Source: Candidatus Methylumidiphilus alinenensis (GTDB lineage: Bacteria > Pseudomonadota > Gammaproteobacteria > Methylococcales > Methylococcaceae). From it: DNA of 60,947 nt. Positions 7,859 through 16,730 of the stretch are shown piece after piece. The position numbers were made by a program, and so were the translations under genes. Below the pieces are notes generated by a model that saw only the letters and a list, made by a program, of their open reading frames with translations, made no database searches and was not told where the DNA came from. Where the stretch lies: positions 1 through 60,947 of the forward strand of contig QJPH01000383.1 of NCBI GenBank assembly GCA_003242955.1. The letters run 5' to 3'. Numbering within the stretch: the stretch's first letter is position 1; every line of letters starts with the position of its first letter.

Positions 7859-9367
7859 TTAATCATTGCCAGTGAGAAAACTGTACAACCTCTTGATATC
7901 GCGCCCCATGACTACGAAGGTCAACAGGACAAAGGAGGCCGACAAGGCCACGCCCCCCAGCCACCAGCGCCCTGTCACCGCGCCGGCCCACCAGCCGATC
8001 AATGCCGAGCTTAGGATGACCGCCGCGATCAATAACAAAGATGCCCATTCGTGGACGTATTGGCAGCCGTGCTTTTTTAGCATCCATGCAACCCAATAAT
8101 TGGAAACCACTAGCCCTGCCAAGTTGGCTATCGGCAGCGCAATCATTCCGACGTGCGGCAGCATCCAAATACCCGGCACCACGGATAGCGAAAGCAACAG
8201 GTTTGCGTAGATTAGATAACCATAACGCTCGGCCACTTGCACCAATACCTCCAACTGCTGCCGCATGGTCTCGTAAAATAGCACACAGGTCAGCACCAAT
8301 AATAACCTGACACTTTCCGCGCCATACTTGCCGGATGTCAAAAACTCTAAAAATTCCTTGCCAAAAACCGATACGAAAGCGAGTGCCAGTCCGATGAACA
8401 GCGCATTAATCTTGAAAACGTTTTCCAGTATCTTCACTGACGACGAGTAATTTCCAGTTTGGATGAACCTGATTAGTACAACCGGCCGGATGATGCCAAT
8501 GAACAATTGCGAGGGCAGATACCGCTTGACGAACTCGTACAAAGACTGGGCAAAGCCGAATTCGGCCATATCTAAAGTAGCCGCATAATGCCCTCCCAAC
8601 ATGCGGTTGGTGTTTCCACCGGCAAACAAAATCGTCAAGTGTTGAAGATAGCCCGCCATGGAATACCCTATAATGCGCCGCCAGTTGGCGGTTAGCCAGC
8701 CGGCATCATCGGCAGGAGGAGGTTCCGCAGAGCCTAGATAAAGCTCACGGACCAGTCCGGCCAGCATGAACAGCAAGCCCAGCGCATCTGAGACGATTTC
8801 GACATGGATCGCATCAATGAGCATGAAAGCCGTTCCTTGGGCCAGATATAACATGCCGAACATTCGTGTGACAGACGATATCGAATAGCCAAGCTGGGAT
8901 ATCCCCTGATTGAGGATAGACTCAAAGAATTGCGAAACCGACATCAGCATCGAGCGGATGCAACCCAACACTAAGAAAGCTGCGAAAGCCGACTCCGATC
9001 CAGACAATCCGAAAAAATCCGTGACTATCCCGTCAAGCCACAATAAGACAAACGCAACGCCTACCAACAAGATGGCACGTAAAGTTAGTGCATAGGACAC
9101 CAAGCTTCGCAAAGCAATGCGATAGTGGTGAACATACAGTTCGGGTACATAACGGATTATGGCATGATTCAGTCCGATGGCTGAAAGTGCCGCTAGAAAA
9201 TCAACGGAGCCTATGAGGACTGAATAGGCCGCAAACTCCTTGACCGTCAAATTGCGCACCAACAGCATGAGAGCGACGAAACCCGCCAAGGACGAAAATG
9301 CCTTGCCGAATAAGAAATATACAATGCTTCGCCTGACCTGCGGCATGGCAAGTTTTTGGGAGGGCAT
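7859..9367 (-). CDS. Wzx-like polysaccharide flippase
   Basis: This 502-residue membrane protein has about fourteen hydrophobic segments. It opens with RRSIVYFLFGKAFSSLAGFV, then LMLLVRNLTVKEFAAYSVLI, the pattern of MATE/Wzx flippases (polysaccharide biosynthesis and export family). It should move the lipid-linked repeat unit to the periplasmic face before polymerisation. It follows epsI and precedes the polymerase, matching the Wzx/Wzy pairing. The start could alternatively be the ATG of MPQVRRS, 21 bases later. Confidence 0.83.
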   Translation of the reverse strand: MPSQKLAMPQVRRSIVYFLFGKAFSSLAGFVALMLLVRNLTVKEFAAYSVLIGSVDFLAALSAIGLNHAIIRYVPELYVHHYRIALRSLVSYALTLRAILLVGVAFVLLWLDGIVTDFFGLSGSESAFAAFLVLGCIRSMLMSVSQFFESILNQGISQLGYSISSVTRMFGMLYLAQGTAFMLIDAIHVEIVSDALGLLFMLAGLVRELYLGSAEPPPADDAGWLTANWRRIIGYSMAGYLQHLTILFAGGNTNRMLGGHYAATLDMAEFGFAQSLYEFVKRYLPSQLFIGIIRPVVLIRFIQTGNYSSSVKILENVFKINALFIGLALAFVSVFGKEFLEFLTSGKYGAESVRLLLVLTCVLFYETMRQQLEVLVQVAERYGYLIYANLLLSLSVVPGIWMLPHVGMIALPIANLAGLVVSNYWVAWMLKKHGCQYVHEWASLLLIAAVILSSALIGWWAGAVTGRWWLGGVALSASFVLLTFVVMGRDIKRLYSFLTGND

Positions 9368-9425
9368 GGCTATTCTTTTTCCAACATCCTAATGCATCTG
9401 GATATTAATGCCCTTCTAGCAACTG

Positions 9426-10278
9426 TCATTTGCCCTTGGCCTTTCCGATTAAGCGTTCGCGGTTTTCCTGTGTCAGAGATGCTAATAAGTTATCAATAAA
9501 ATGCTCCTGGATGCTAAAGCTTTCGGACTCTTCCAATACCGAAGAGATAGTGGAAACCCTGAACAATAGCCCGTCAGGAAGTACACCGGTGAATGTGAAT
9601 TTGAGCTTGTCCAGTTTTCTAATAAAATCGCTACCATTAACCTCTCCGCCAACCGTGATCCAATAGGTGATCGGTTCAATCATGCTTGAGCGGCTGGCAA
9701 CCAGTTTTTGGACCGGAATGTCCCCAAACGCCGTGCTCAACATACCGGTTTGCTCCCATAAAATCGGCAATCCCTGCGCCGGATAGCACACTTCCGGCCT
9801 ATGTACCTGCATCGTGTCGCTTTGGTCACTGCCGTAAGCGATGGATAGCATAACCCGTTGGCCCTTATCATTGGTATATGCCCTAGCCAGGGTTTGCGAA
9901 TAATATTTTTTGATATCCGCCATTTGCTTTGGATGTAAGCGTTCACTCCCCCCCACTTTTTCTTGGGAGTGCGGCCATCTTGGCCGCCATTTCAGCGGGC
10001 GAGACGCCCACGCTCCCAGGGGGGTGAACGCTTACCTTTGGATCGGCAATCACCGGGACAAGGGTTCCGTCGATCCGCCATACCCCGAACTGTTTTGGTA
10101 TCAGGGTTTCCAAGCCAAATTTTGCTTTATGATCGGCAAGCTTTTGTGTCGGCTTCATTGCCACAGCCAAACCAGAGGCAATTATCATGGCAAGGCCAAT
10201 CGATAAAAAACGGAGGCTGGAAGCGTTTGCAAGAGGCGCTGCTGGTTTGGGCGGGGACGGTCTGGAAGCTGCTGCCAT
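9426..10278 (-). pseudogene. epsI: EpsI (exosortase-associated protein), split by a MITE
   Basis: The N-terminal part (10278 down to the insertion) has one membrane segment, FLSIGLAMIIASGLAVAM, then KFGLETLIPKQFGVWRIDG, the start of EpsI family proteins. The C-terminal part gives YYSQTLARAYTNDKGQRVML, SIAYGSDQSDTMQVHRPEVC, and YPAQG, the conserved EpsI core. A 101-bp element plus its 8-bp duplication separates them and brings stops and a frame change. Subtracting 109 bp leaves 744 bp in one frame (247 residues). The gene was therefore whole until this insertion. EpsI is thought to act with exosortase in export or processing, so loss might alter the polysaccharide. Confidence 0.9.
9927..10043. 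mobile_element. 101-bp MITE (family A) inside epsI, 8-bp target duplication
   Basis: The element is 9935-10035. It begins GTAAGCGTTCAC and ends GTGAACGCTTAC (perfect 12-bp inverted ends), flanked by CTTTGGAT at 9927-9934 and 10036-10043. The central palindrome includes GGCGGCC...GGCCGCC and is shared with the copy at 7753-7842. Perfect duplications and inverted ends indicate a recent insertion. No transposase with these ends is present in the window. Confidence 0.92.
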
Positions 10279-10294
10279 GATAGTTTCGCTTTCC

Positions 10295-11143
10295 TCAAAG
10301 CCCCGCGCTTTTTTCTTTTAAAACTAGGCCCAGCAACCCGTCCAGCACAAACAACAAAACCAATGCGACCACAAACAAAATTATGCCGGCAAAAATGTGC
10401 GTGAAACCTTGCCCCGCTTCGTCGCCCAGATGGTAGGTCACCAACACCAAGATTAACACTCGCAAAAAATTGGCACAAAACGCTATCGGCAGTATGCTAA
10501 TCACTAAAAGGGCATTTTTGAGTTTGCTGCGGTACTGTAAAAGATAGAGATAAAGCAAACCCAAAGCGGAGAGCGAAAACATCGAATAAAGCCCGGAACA
10601 TGCGTCTGCAACCAGCACTTGGTAAGGTCCGATGGATAGCACCACGCCGTTGCGGGCAATGGGATAACCCAAGACATACAGTATGTTTTCGGTCAACATC
10701 GAAACCTGTTGTTTGAGCGGGTTGGTCATCGCATCAACGATAATGTTGGGCAGAGGGACCATGAACAGCAAAAATAAAATCGGAAAACCTAGCCTACGCA
10801 CCGCCTGTCCATCTAATACAATCGACAGTGTGCCCAGAAGCACAGGAATTTGCGAGCCAACCTCAAACATGAGGATTTCCTGTGAACGGCCTATGGCGTA
10901 TGACAAAAGCCCAAAACTCAAAATGATGCCGCCTACGAGTTTATGGGTATGCATGGAAGATGCAAGTAGCAAGACTTCACGCCGACGCCAAAACATCCAT
11001 ACACTGGCAAGCAAAACCATGGGGCCATGGCTATTTTCCTCCCCCCGCCAGATAGTCTGGGAGAGGTCATAATAAGTTGGGATATATAAAACCGCCAAGC
11101 CCAATAGCACCGGCCACCACATTTTTAACCAGTCAGAATTCAT
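10295..11143 (-). CDS. xrtB: Exosortase (EpsH/XrtB type)
   Basis: This polytopic membrane protein of 282 residues, with about eight helices, carries the exosortase triad. The Cys is in VADACSGLYSMFSL, the Arg in FCANFLRVLILVLV and the His in GFTHIFAG. Exosortases are membrane proteases or transpeptidases that process PEP-CTERM sorting signals. The start is ATG 11143 (MNSDWLKMWW), overlapping the epsG stop by 11 bp. The gene order EpsD-E-F-G-exosortase-EpsI matches the XrtB-type Methylobacillus eps locus. XrtB rather than XrtA is inferred from the neighbours, not from a model score. Confidence 0.88.
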   Translation of the reverse strand: MNSDWLKMWWPVLLGLAVLYIPTYYDLSQTIWRGEENSHGPMVLLASVWMFWRRREVLLLASSMHTHKLVGGIILSFGLLSYAIGRSQEILMFEVGSQIPVLLGTLSIVLDGQAVRRLGFPILFLLFMVPLPNIIVDAMTNPLKQQVSMLTENILYVLGYPIARNGVVLSIGPYQVLVADACSGLYSMFSLSALGLLYLYLLQYRSKLKNALLVISILPIAFCANFLRVLILVLVTYHLGDEAGQGFTHIFAGIILFVVALVLLFVLDGLLGLVLKEKSAGL

Positions 11144-11981
11144 GGAGTACCACACCCACAATCTGCGCCTTGGCGCTGGCAATCTGGTTTTGCAGCGCAC
11201 GGGCTTCACTCATGCGGGTATGGTGCTTGTGGACGACTAACAAGGCCGCGCCGATTTCCGCAACGATGTTCAGTGTGTCGGCATAGAGCAAGCCATCCGG
11301 CGTATCCCACAAAGTGATATCGTAACTATTGGTTAAATTGTCCATGAGCGTTCTAAACGCCGTCCGCCCAAGCAGTTCTTGAGGATTGGGTGGCAAGGTA
11401 CCCGCCGGCAATACGGACAAATCGACAAACTCAGGGAACTTGCAGATTGCGTCCATGATGCCGGTGGAACCGATTAGACAATCGGACAACCCTTTGCGCT
11501 TGCCTAGGCCGAACATCAGATGCTGGCGAGGATTGCGCAAGTTGGCATCCACCACCACGGTACTCTGGCCCAACTGGGAAAAGACAATAGCCAAGTTTGC
11601 CGTCAGAAGGCTGCAAGCTTCGCCCGAAGCCACTCCCACCACCGCTAATTGCTTATGTTGTCCTTTGTTGAACCATCGCAACAAAAGTTGGCTACGCAGG
11701 CTGCGGATTGCTTCGACCTGGGGGGTGAACGGTTGGTATGCAGCCACCAATCCGTCGCTAAAACCGCCCTCGCCCCGCTTTAGGAAGGGGTAATCGAACT
11801 GTTGTGCGATTATTGCAAGGATGTCGGCTTCTGCCACCATTCCTAGCTTGACCGCAGCCTCTCCAAATTTCAAGCCCAGTTCATTCTGAGAATGCAAAAC
11901 CAACTCTATGTCCGACAATTTAAGCTTGCCGGCATCCATCAATAGACTGCCAATTTTTTTGTTCGTCTTAGGCTCGTTCAT
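11133..11981 (-). CDS. epsG: EpsG, chain-length regulating BY-kinase-like ATPase
   Basis: The protein has 282 residues. Residues 1-70 resemble the MshEN/GspE N-terminal fold (IGSLLMDAGKLKLSDIELVL, then LKFGEAAVKLGMVAEADI). The rest is the P-loop ATPase of EpsG proteins, with EAIRSLRSQLLLRWF, a degenerate Walker A (GVASGEACSLLTANLA) and the Walker A' VVVDANLRNPRQH. It partners EpsF to set chain length, as Wzc/CpsD proteins do. A canonical GxGKT is absent, which is normal in EpsG but leaves kinase activity unproven. It overlaps epsF by 4 bp. The N-terminal fold can bind c-di-GMP in other proteins. Confidence 0.87.
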   Translation of the reverse strand: MNEPKTNKKIGSLLMDAGKLKLSDIELVLHSQNELGLKFGEAAVKLGMVAEADILAIIAQQFDYPFLKRGEGGFSDGLVAAYQPFTPQVEAIRSLRSQLLLRWFNKGQHKQLAVVGVASGEACSLLTANLAIVFSQLGQSTVVVDANLRNPRQHLMFGLGKRKGLSDCLIGSTGIMDAICKFPEFVDLSVLPAGTLPPNPQELLGRTAFRTLMDNLTNSYDITLWDTPDGLLYADTLNIVAEIGAALLVVHKHHTRMSEARALQNQIASAKAQIVGVVLHEF

Positions 11982-13357
11982 TTGGCAGTTCTTCGAGGCG
12001 ATGAGAACATGACGGTTGCCAACACCGGCAAACCGAGTATTTCGCTAATATCCTCGGCGGAACGGACGCGCCTATCCGTCATTTCCGACAGGAAGCCGAA
12101 TCCCACGCCGAGCAGCGTACCGAAAAACATGGCTAACGCTATGTTCAACAGTAGCTTGGGCTTGGAATGTTTTATTGGAGCTATGGCCGGATTCAACACC
12201 GCAATATCGGTCAAATCACGCTGGCTCTCCAGCCGAATCAGATTGGCTCGTTGGGTGGACGAATCCAGTGCGGCTTGGGCGCTTGCGACCTCTTGGGTCA
12301 GCAAATCGCTACGGTCACGCTGTTGTTTCAATTCTAATACGTGCGCCTTTTGTTCCGCCAATGCCTTTTTAAGTTCATTTTCCCTTTGCTGCGCTTGGAC
12401 AGCCACATTTTCCATGGAACCCTTCGCGGTTTGGATTTCCGTAGCGATTTTGTGCTTCAAGCTCTCCACTTCCGCAAGTGCGCTTACATAGTGGGGATGG
12501 TTTTTGTCTACACGCCCGGAGGCTTCCGCCAGCTTGCTTTCCGCCTTGGCCAACTCGGCTTTCAGGCTTTGGACCAGGTTGTTGCCAAGAATTTCCGGCA
12601 GTTCGTCCAATTTGCCTTTGGCATGCGCCCCGCTGATCTGACGCTGCCGGGTGACACTATCATAGGTTTGCGTTTGGGCAGCGACGAGTTGGCTGGACAA
12701 CTCGCCCAACCGGACATTTTCGACATCTAAACGCCCGTCTAAAGGCATGATGCCGGTTTCCCGTTGATAGTCCGACAGGCGCTTCTGCGCTTCTTCCATT
12801 TTGGTGCGCAAACCCTTTATCTGCTCATCAAACCAAGCTGACTGTTGGCGGGCGGGCTCCAGCCTCAAATCCAGATTGACTTGGGTATAGGCCCAGACAA
12901 ATGCATTAGCCATTTCCGCAGCAAACTGAGGCTCCTTGCCAGAAAACTCTATATTGATTACGCTGCTTTCCTTGGACGGTTTGACTTCAAGGTCTTTCAA
13001 CAAGATATCCGCCAGCCAATCCCGGATTTTGCCTTTCCCTTCGGTGGCTTCATTGAACTTTTCAATGACCACAGGCAGCTTGTCCAGCTTCAGCCGGTCG
13101 ATCACTTTCAGCGCAACATTGTGGCTGGCAATGATATCGACTTGCGTAGCCATATAACCTGGCAACAATTGCGCCGGCAACACCAGCCCGGTGACCGGAT
13201 CAGCACCCTTGAAGTCAATCAGAATGGATGCACTTCCGGTGTAAGTTTTTGGCATTGCCAGGCTGACTATCGTTGTCGTCGCCACCGTGACACACAAAGT
13301 GAGCAGGATGATGAGCTTGCGAGTCAGCAATATCAAAATGAATTGCGACAGATTCAT
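11978..13357 (-). CDS. epsF: EpsF, polysaccharide co-polymerase (Wzz domain)
   Basis: This 459-residue protein has an N-terminal membrane helix (LIILLTLCVTVATTTIVSLA), a Wzz segment with YTGSASILIDFKGADPVTGL, and a long periplasmic coiled coil at about residues 170-375. A second helix, LLLNIALAMFFGTLLGVGFG, is near residue 410, and a short cytoplasmic tail contains EILGLPVLATVMF. This is the EpsF chain-length determinant architecture, which needs EpsG as its separate ATPase. It overlaps epsG by 4 bp and follows epsE by 27 bp. It appears intact. Confidence 0.9.
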   Translation of the reverse strand: MNLSQFILILLTRKLIILLTLCVTVATTTIVSLAMPKTYTGSASILIDFKGADPVTGLVLPAQLLPGYMATQVDIIASHNVALKVIDRLKLDKLPVVIEKFNEATEGKGKIRDWLADILLKDLEVKPSKESSVINIEFSGKEPQFAAEMANAFVWAYTQVNLDLRLEPARQQSAWFDEQIKGLRTKMEEAQKRLSDYQRETGIMPLDGRLDVENVRLGELSSQLVAAQTQTYDSVTRQRQISGAHAKGKLDELPEILGNNLVQSLKAELAKAESKLAEASGRVDKNHPHYVSALAEVESLKHKIATEIQTAKGSMENVAVQAQQRENELKKALAEQKAHVLELKQQRDRSDLLTQEVASAQAALDSSTQRANLIRLESQRDLTDIAVLNPAIAPIKHSKPKLLLNIALAMFFGTLLGVGFGFLSEMTDRRVRSAEDISEILGLPVLATVMFSSPRRTAK

Positions 13358-13384
13358 GGACTATTGAAAGGCAATGGCATCAGG

Positions 13385-14212
13385 TCAGAACCAGCTTTCA
13401 CGAATATAGAGAATATCGTCGGGCTTAATCTGTTCCTCCAAATCCACATCGTCGATAGTCTGCATATCGCCGCGCACATCGCGTCGCTTGAGCTTGACAC
13501 CGCTTTCCGTCCCCTTGGGTGTCAGCCCACCTGCCGCCGAAATAGCATGAACAACCGTCATTTTGCGCTCCAGCCTAATCATGCCGGGACGCTGCACTTC
13601 CCCGTAGATATAGAATACCCGTGCGCGAGGCACATAGATGATATCGCCGTTCTGGACTTCAAGATGTTTCGAGTCACTTCCCTGAAAAAGGGCGTAAAGG
13701 TCGATTTCCGTTTTGGTTTCCTTGCCACCATCCTTGGCTGGCCTAATTAGAATCGCCTGATCGCCGCCATTGGCGTTGACGCCACCCGCCATCGACAGCA
13801 AATCCACGATTGTGCTGGTTTTGTCCAAGGGATATTTACCGGCCTTATTGACTTCCCCTATTACCGAAACCTGCTGGCTCATGAATTGGCTGACAATCAC
13901 CGACACATGGGGTTGCTTGATAAAACCTCCGTTTTCCAAGCGGGTAGTAATGAGATTGCTAGTTTCATCCGTACTCAACCCGCCGACAGAGAGCTTGCCC
14001 AGCAGCGGAAACGAGATCACCCCTGACTCGCTAACACGCTCCTCGGAGCTAAGGTCAGGATAGTCGAACACGGTGATTTTTATGATATCCCCTGGGCCAA
14101 GTTTGTAATCACCTGTAGCCCACGCGCCGGGGAAAATAATAAATAAACCAATGATGGCAGGGATAAGGCGTACTGCAAGTCTTGTCATCGCAAATGTAGC
14201 CATGGTCGGCAC
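13385..14212 (-). CDS. epsE: EpsE, Wza-like outer-membrane export protein
   Basis: The protein has 275 residues with a signal peptide (VRLIPAIIGLFIIFPGAWAT). It then shows the Poly_export motif YKLGPGDIIKITVFDYPDLS with SESGVISFPLLGKLSVGGLS, and two SLBB domains (VSVIGEVNKAGKYPLD and YIYGEVQRPGMIRLE). It should form the outer-membrane exit channel with EpsF. There is no lipobox cysteine at the cleavage region, unlike Wza, but this is common in the EpsE branch. It ends ILYIRESWF, normal for the family. Confidence 0.9.
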   Translation of the reverse strand: MPTMATFAMTRLAVRLIPAIIGLFIIFPGAWATGDYKLGPGDIIKITVFDYPDLSSEERVSESGVISFPLLGKLSVGGLSTDETSNLITTRLENGGFIKQPHVSVIVSQFMSQQVSVIGEVNKAGKYPLDKTSTIVDLLSMAGGVNANGGDQAILIRPAKDGGKETKTEIDLYALFQGSDSKHLEVQNGDIIYVPRARVFYIYGEVQRPGMIRLERKMTVVHAISAAGGLTPKGTESGVKLKRRDVRGDMQTIDDVDLEEQIKPDDILYIRESWF

Positions 14213-14220
14213 TTGGATTC

Positions 14221-15180
14221 CTATTGTAAACCCTGCAAGCCTTTTTGGATAAAGTCATCCGGCTGCGAGGCCTGGGGTTCTTTCGTTTTCGGCACAGGGG
14301 GGGCTGTGCTGGGCTGGGTCTTGGCAAATTGGCCGACATAGGTGATTTGTTCGCCGGCGCGGAGTTGCTTGAGCTTGTTGCTAAGCAATTCCTTGTTTCT
14401 GGAATTTGCAATGTATTTTTGGATCACTGGTTGCGCTTGGGTTTCGTCAACAGGGTAGTCAACCGCACTCTCCAGTAACAGAATTTCTTTCATTGACCCC
14501 TGTTCCAACGAAACAATTTCACCCACCTTTATTTTGGCTATGGTGGCAAGCATACCCATGGGTATCTGTTCAGCCAGCCATTGAACTTGATCTTCCTTGA
14601 AATCAATTTCCTTGTTTTTCAGCAAGGACGCGATTTCGCCCCCTGTTTTGACGCTATCCAAGGCGTATTTCAAACCGTCGTTAAACTTATCCTTGGGGAT
14701 GGAGAAGACATGGAACTTGTAGGCTTTACGCTTAGAAAACAGTTCCGGGTACTTGGCGTAAAACTCCTTGCTTTCAGCCGGCGAAGGTGGCGTGTGGTTA
14801 TAAACCATGCGATCCAAATAAGCTTGTGAAAGAATTTGCCGCTTGGCATTTTCCATGGACTGCATCACCACCGGGTCGCGGTCTAATTTTTTCCTCTTTG
14901 CCTGCTGTACCAAAAGTTCTTGGTCAATTAATCTATCCAGGATGTTCATTGATTCTTCCCTGGCTGCTGCCCCGTTGCTAAAGCCACTGCGTTCCAACTG
15001 GTCGTTGACTTGGTGAATAGTAATTTCCGCATCGTTGACCCGGGCCGCTACTTGGGTAGGTATCTTGCCTTCTTTGCCGTCGCAACCACCTAACATCACT
15101 GCGACCAGACAAAAAACAGCAAACCCAACTGGGCCGGCTTTTCCTTTGCGGATGATCATAGCTCTTTTATAGGAAGGCAT
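14221..15180 (-). CDS. epsD: EpsD family peptidyl-prolyl isomerase lipoprotein
   Basis: The protein has 319 residues with a lipobox VAVMLGGC near residue 33. A SurA-like chaperone domain (VAARVNDAEITIHQVNDQLE, LIDQELLVQQAKRKKLDRDP) and a parvulin-like C-terminal part follow. EpsD proteins assist folding or assembly of the secretion machinery in exosortase-type EPS loci. The start could be ATG 15180 or the in-frame MIIRKGK 21 bases later; the second leaves a more typical signal peptide. It lies 8 bp before epsE. The isomerase active-site residues are not clearly conserved, so a chaperone role is more likely. Confidence 0.86.
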   Translation of the reverse strand: MPSYKRAMIIRKGKAGPVGFAVFCLVAVMLGGCDGKEGKIPTQVAARVNDAEITIHQVNDQLERSGFSNGAAAREESMNILDRLIDQELLVQQAKRKKLDRDPVVMQSMENAKRQILSQAYLDRMVYNHTPPSPAESKEFYAKYPELFSKRKAYKFHVFSIPKDKFNDGLKYALDSVKTGGEIASLLKNKEIDFKEDQVQWLAEQIPMGMLATIAKIKVGEIVSLEQGSMKEILLLESAVDYPVDETQAQPVIQKYIANSRNKELLSNKLKQLRAGEQITYVGQFAKTQPSTAPPVPKTKEPQASQPDDFIQKGLQGLQ

Positions 15181-15209
15181 GTTTTACCCATTATTCTTAA
15201 TCTAGTTTA

Positions 15210-16730
15210 TCAAAACGCATTTTTGCCGCCTACGAAAAAGACTTTGATGGTTTTCAGAATAATCCAAAAATCAAGCATAAGCGACCAGTTTCTAATATAC
15301 TCCAAGTCGTGTTCGATGCGCTTCGCCATCTTTTCAAGCGTGTCTGTTTCTCCGCGCAGGCCGTTAACCTGAGCCCAACCGGTCACTCCCGGCTTCACCT
15401 TGTGCCGGATCATGTAACCCTTGATTATTTTACGGTACATTTCATTATGCGCCACTGCATGCGGCCTAGGTCCGACCACGCTCATGCGGCCTTGCAACAC
15501 ATTGATGAACTGGGGCAATTCGTCGAATGAGGTTTTTCTTAAGAACTTGCCAAACGCGGTAACCCGTTGGTCGTTTTTTTTGGCTTGTATTATACAGTCG
15601 CCATCCTCTGCCACCGTCATTGTGCGAAATTTATACACCTTGATTTCTTCTCCCGCCAAACCATATCGCCTTTGCGTAAATAAGACGGGACCGTGCGAAC
15701 TTAGCTTGATGCCTATGGCAATTAACGCCATTAAAGGAAAAATCATTAATAGTATCAGACTCGATATTAGAATATCGCCAAGTCGCTTGACCAAGCCACC
15801 CACACCGAAGAAAGGCTTATCGCGGATCGATATGACCGGCATGCCGCTCACATGGCCGAAGTGCGCATTGATCAAATCGAACGAAGACATGTCGGGTACA
15901 AAGTATACCGAGGCAGTCGAATCACCTAAGGTGTCTATGAGTTTCAAAATACGCGGATGAGGAAACATGGGCAGGGAAATGTAAACCAGATCGACGTTGT
16001 GATTTATGACGTAATTCAAAATGTCATCCATCTTCCCAAGGACCCTATCCTGCATTGCCTGTGGCAACCGCAAATATAGACGGTCATCGAAAAAACCCAA
16101 GACTCTAATCCCAAGATAGGCATCATTGGTAATTCTGGAGAAAAGTTCATAGCCTAATGGATTGGCACCAACGATAATTGCAGTGCGATGGCCTCCTAGC
16201 TTGGCGATGGTTCGCAGTATTTGCCCTGCAGGCAAACCACATACCAGCAAGGCTACCGGCGTGACGACAAACCAAGCCATCAAAGGCTTGCGGGGAAACT
16301 GGCCGGTCATGTCAGTGACTATCGCCAATGCCCACAGGCAACCCACAAAAAACAACCATTTCAGCAGGGTGCTGAAGACTGCTTGAAACAATGGGAATTC
16401 GGACACCTGCCGATAAAGATTAGCCTCGTCAAAAATATGCGATGCCAGAAGAAAGCTGATAATCGCCAGCGGCAAAAAGTCATCTTTGAAATTCTGCCCA
16501 TAGAATAATGAGCACCCGGCAAGGGTGGAAACAATGACGACTGGAGATAACAGCCACTTTATCAGAGAGACGGTAACAGTATCGAGCGTACTCGATCCTT
16601 GCTTATTTATGATGTCCTTTAAAGACAAGAACGACCGGCTCAGCAATTCAAAGTAGACTTTATCAATTTTCTCTGTTTGCGGTTTACTTGATAGAGAACT
16701 AGGCCAAGACCGACCAGCATCATCACCCAT
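15210..16730 (-). CDS. Undecaprenyl-phosphate sugar-1-phosphate transferase (WcaJ-like)
   Basis: This protein of up to 506 residues has four N-terminal membrane helices, a CoA-binding-like domain (HRTAIIVGANPLGYELFSRI) and a C-terminal bacterial sugar transferase domain. The latter shows KRLGDILISSLILLMIFPLM, VYKFRTM, RKTSFDELPQFINVLQGRMS and VVGPRPHAVAHN. It transfers a hexose-phosphate to undecaprenyl phosphate and starts repeat-unit synthesis. The ATG at 16730 overlaps the preceding gene by 91 bp. A TTG near the previous stop may be the true start and would shorten the cytoplasmic tail. Confidence 0.88.
   Translation of the reverse strand: MGDDAGRSWPSSLSSKPQTEKIDKVYFELLSRSFLSLKDIINKQGSSTLDTVTVSLIKWLLSPVVIVSTLAGCSLFYGQNFKDDFLPLAIISFLLASHIFDEANLYRQVSEFPLFQAVFSTLLKWLFFVGCLWALAIVTDMTGQFPRKPLMAWFVVTPVALLVCGLPAGQILRTIAKLGGHRTAIIVGANPLGYELFSRITNDAYLGIRVLGFFDDRLYLRLPQAMQDRVLGKMDDILNYVINHNVDLVYISLPMFPHPRILKLIDTLGDSTASVYFVPDMSSFDLINAHFGHVSGMPVISIRDKPFFGVGGLVKRLGDILISSLILLMIFPLMALIAIGIKLSSHGPVLFTQRRYGLAGEEIKVYKFRTMTVAEDGDCIIQAKKNDQRVTAFGKFLRKTSFDELPQFINVLQGRMSVVGPRPHAVAHNEMYRKIIKGYMIRHKVKPGVTGWAQVNGLRGETDTLEKMAKRIEHDLEYIRNWSLMLDFWIILKTIKVFFVGGKNAF

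Noticed and set aside
12845-13750. 301-codon plus-strand open frame opposite epsF and epsE
   Set aside because: Both opposite genes are well supported, and the translation shows low-complexity antisense composition.
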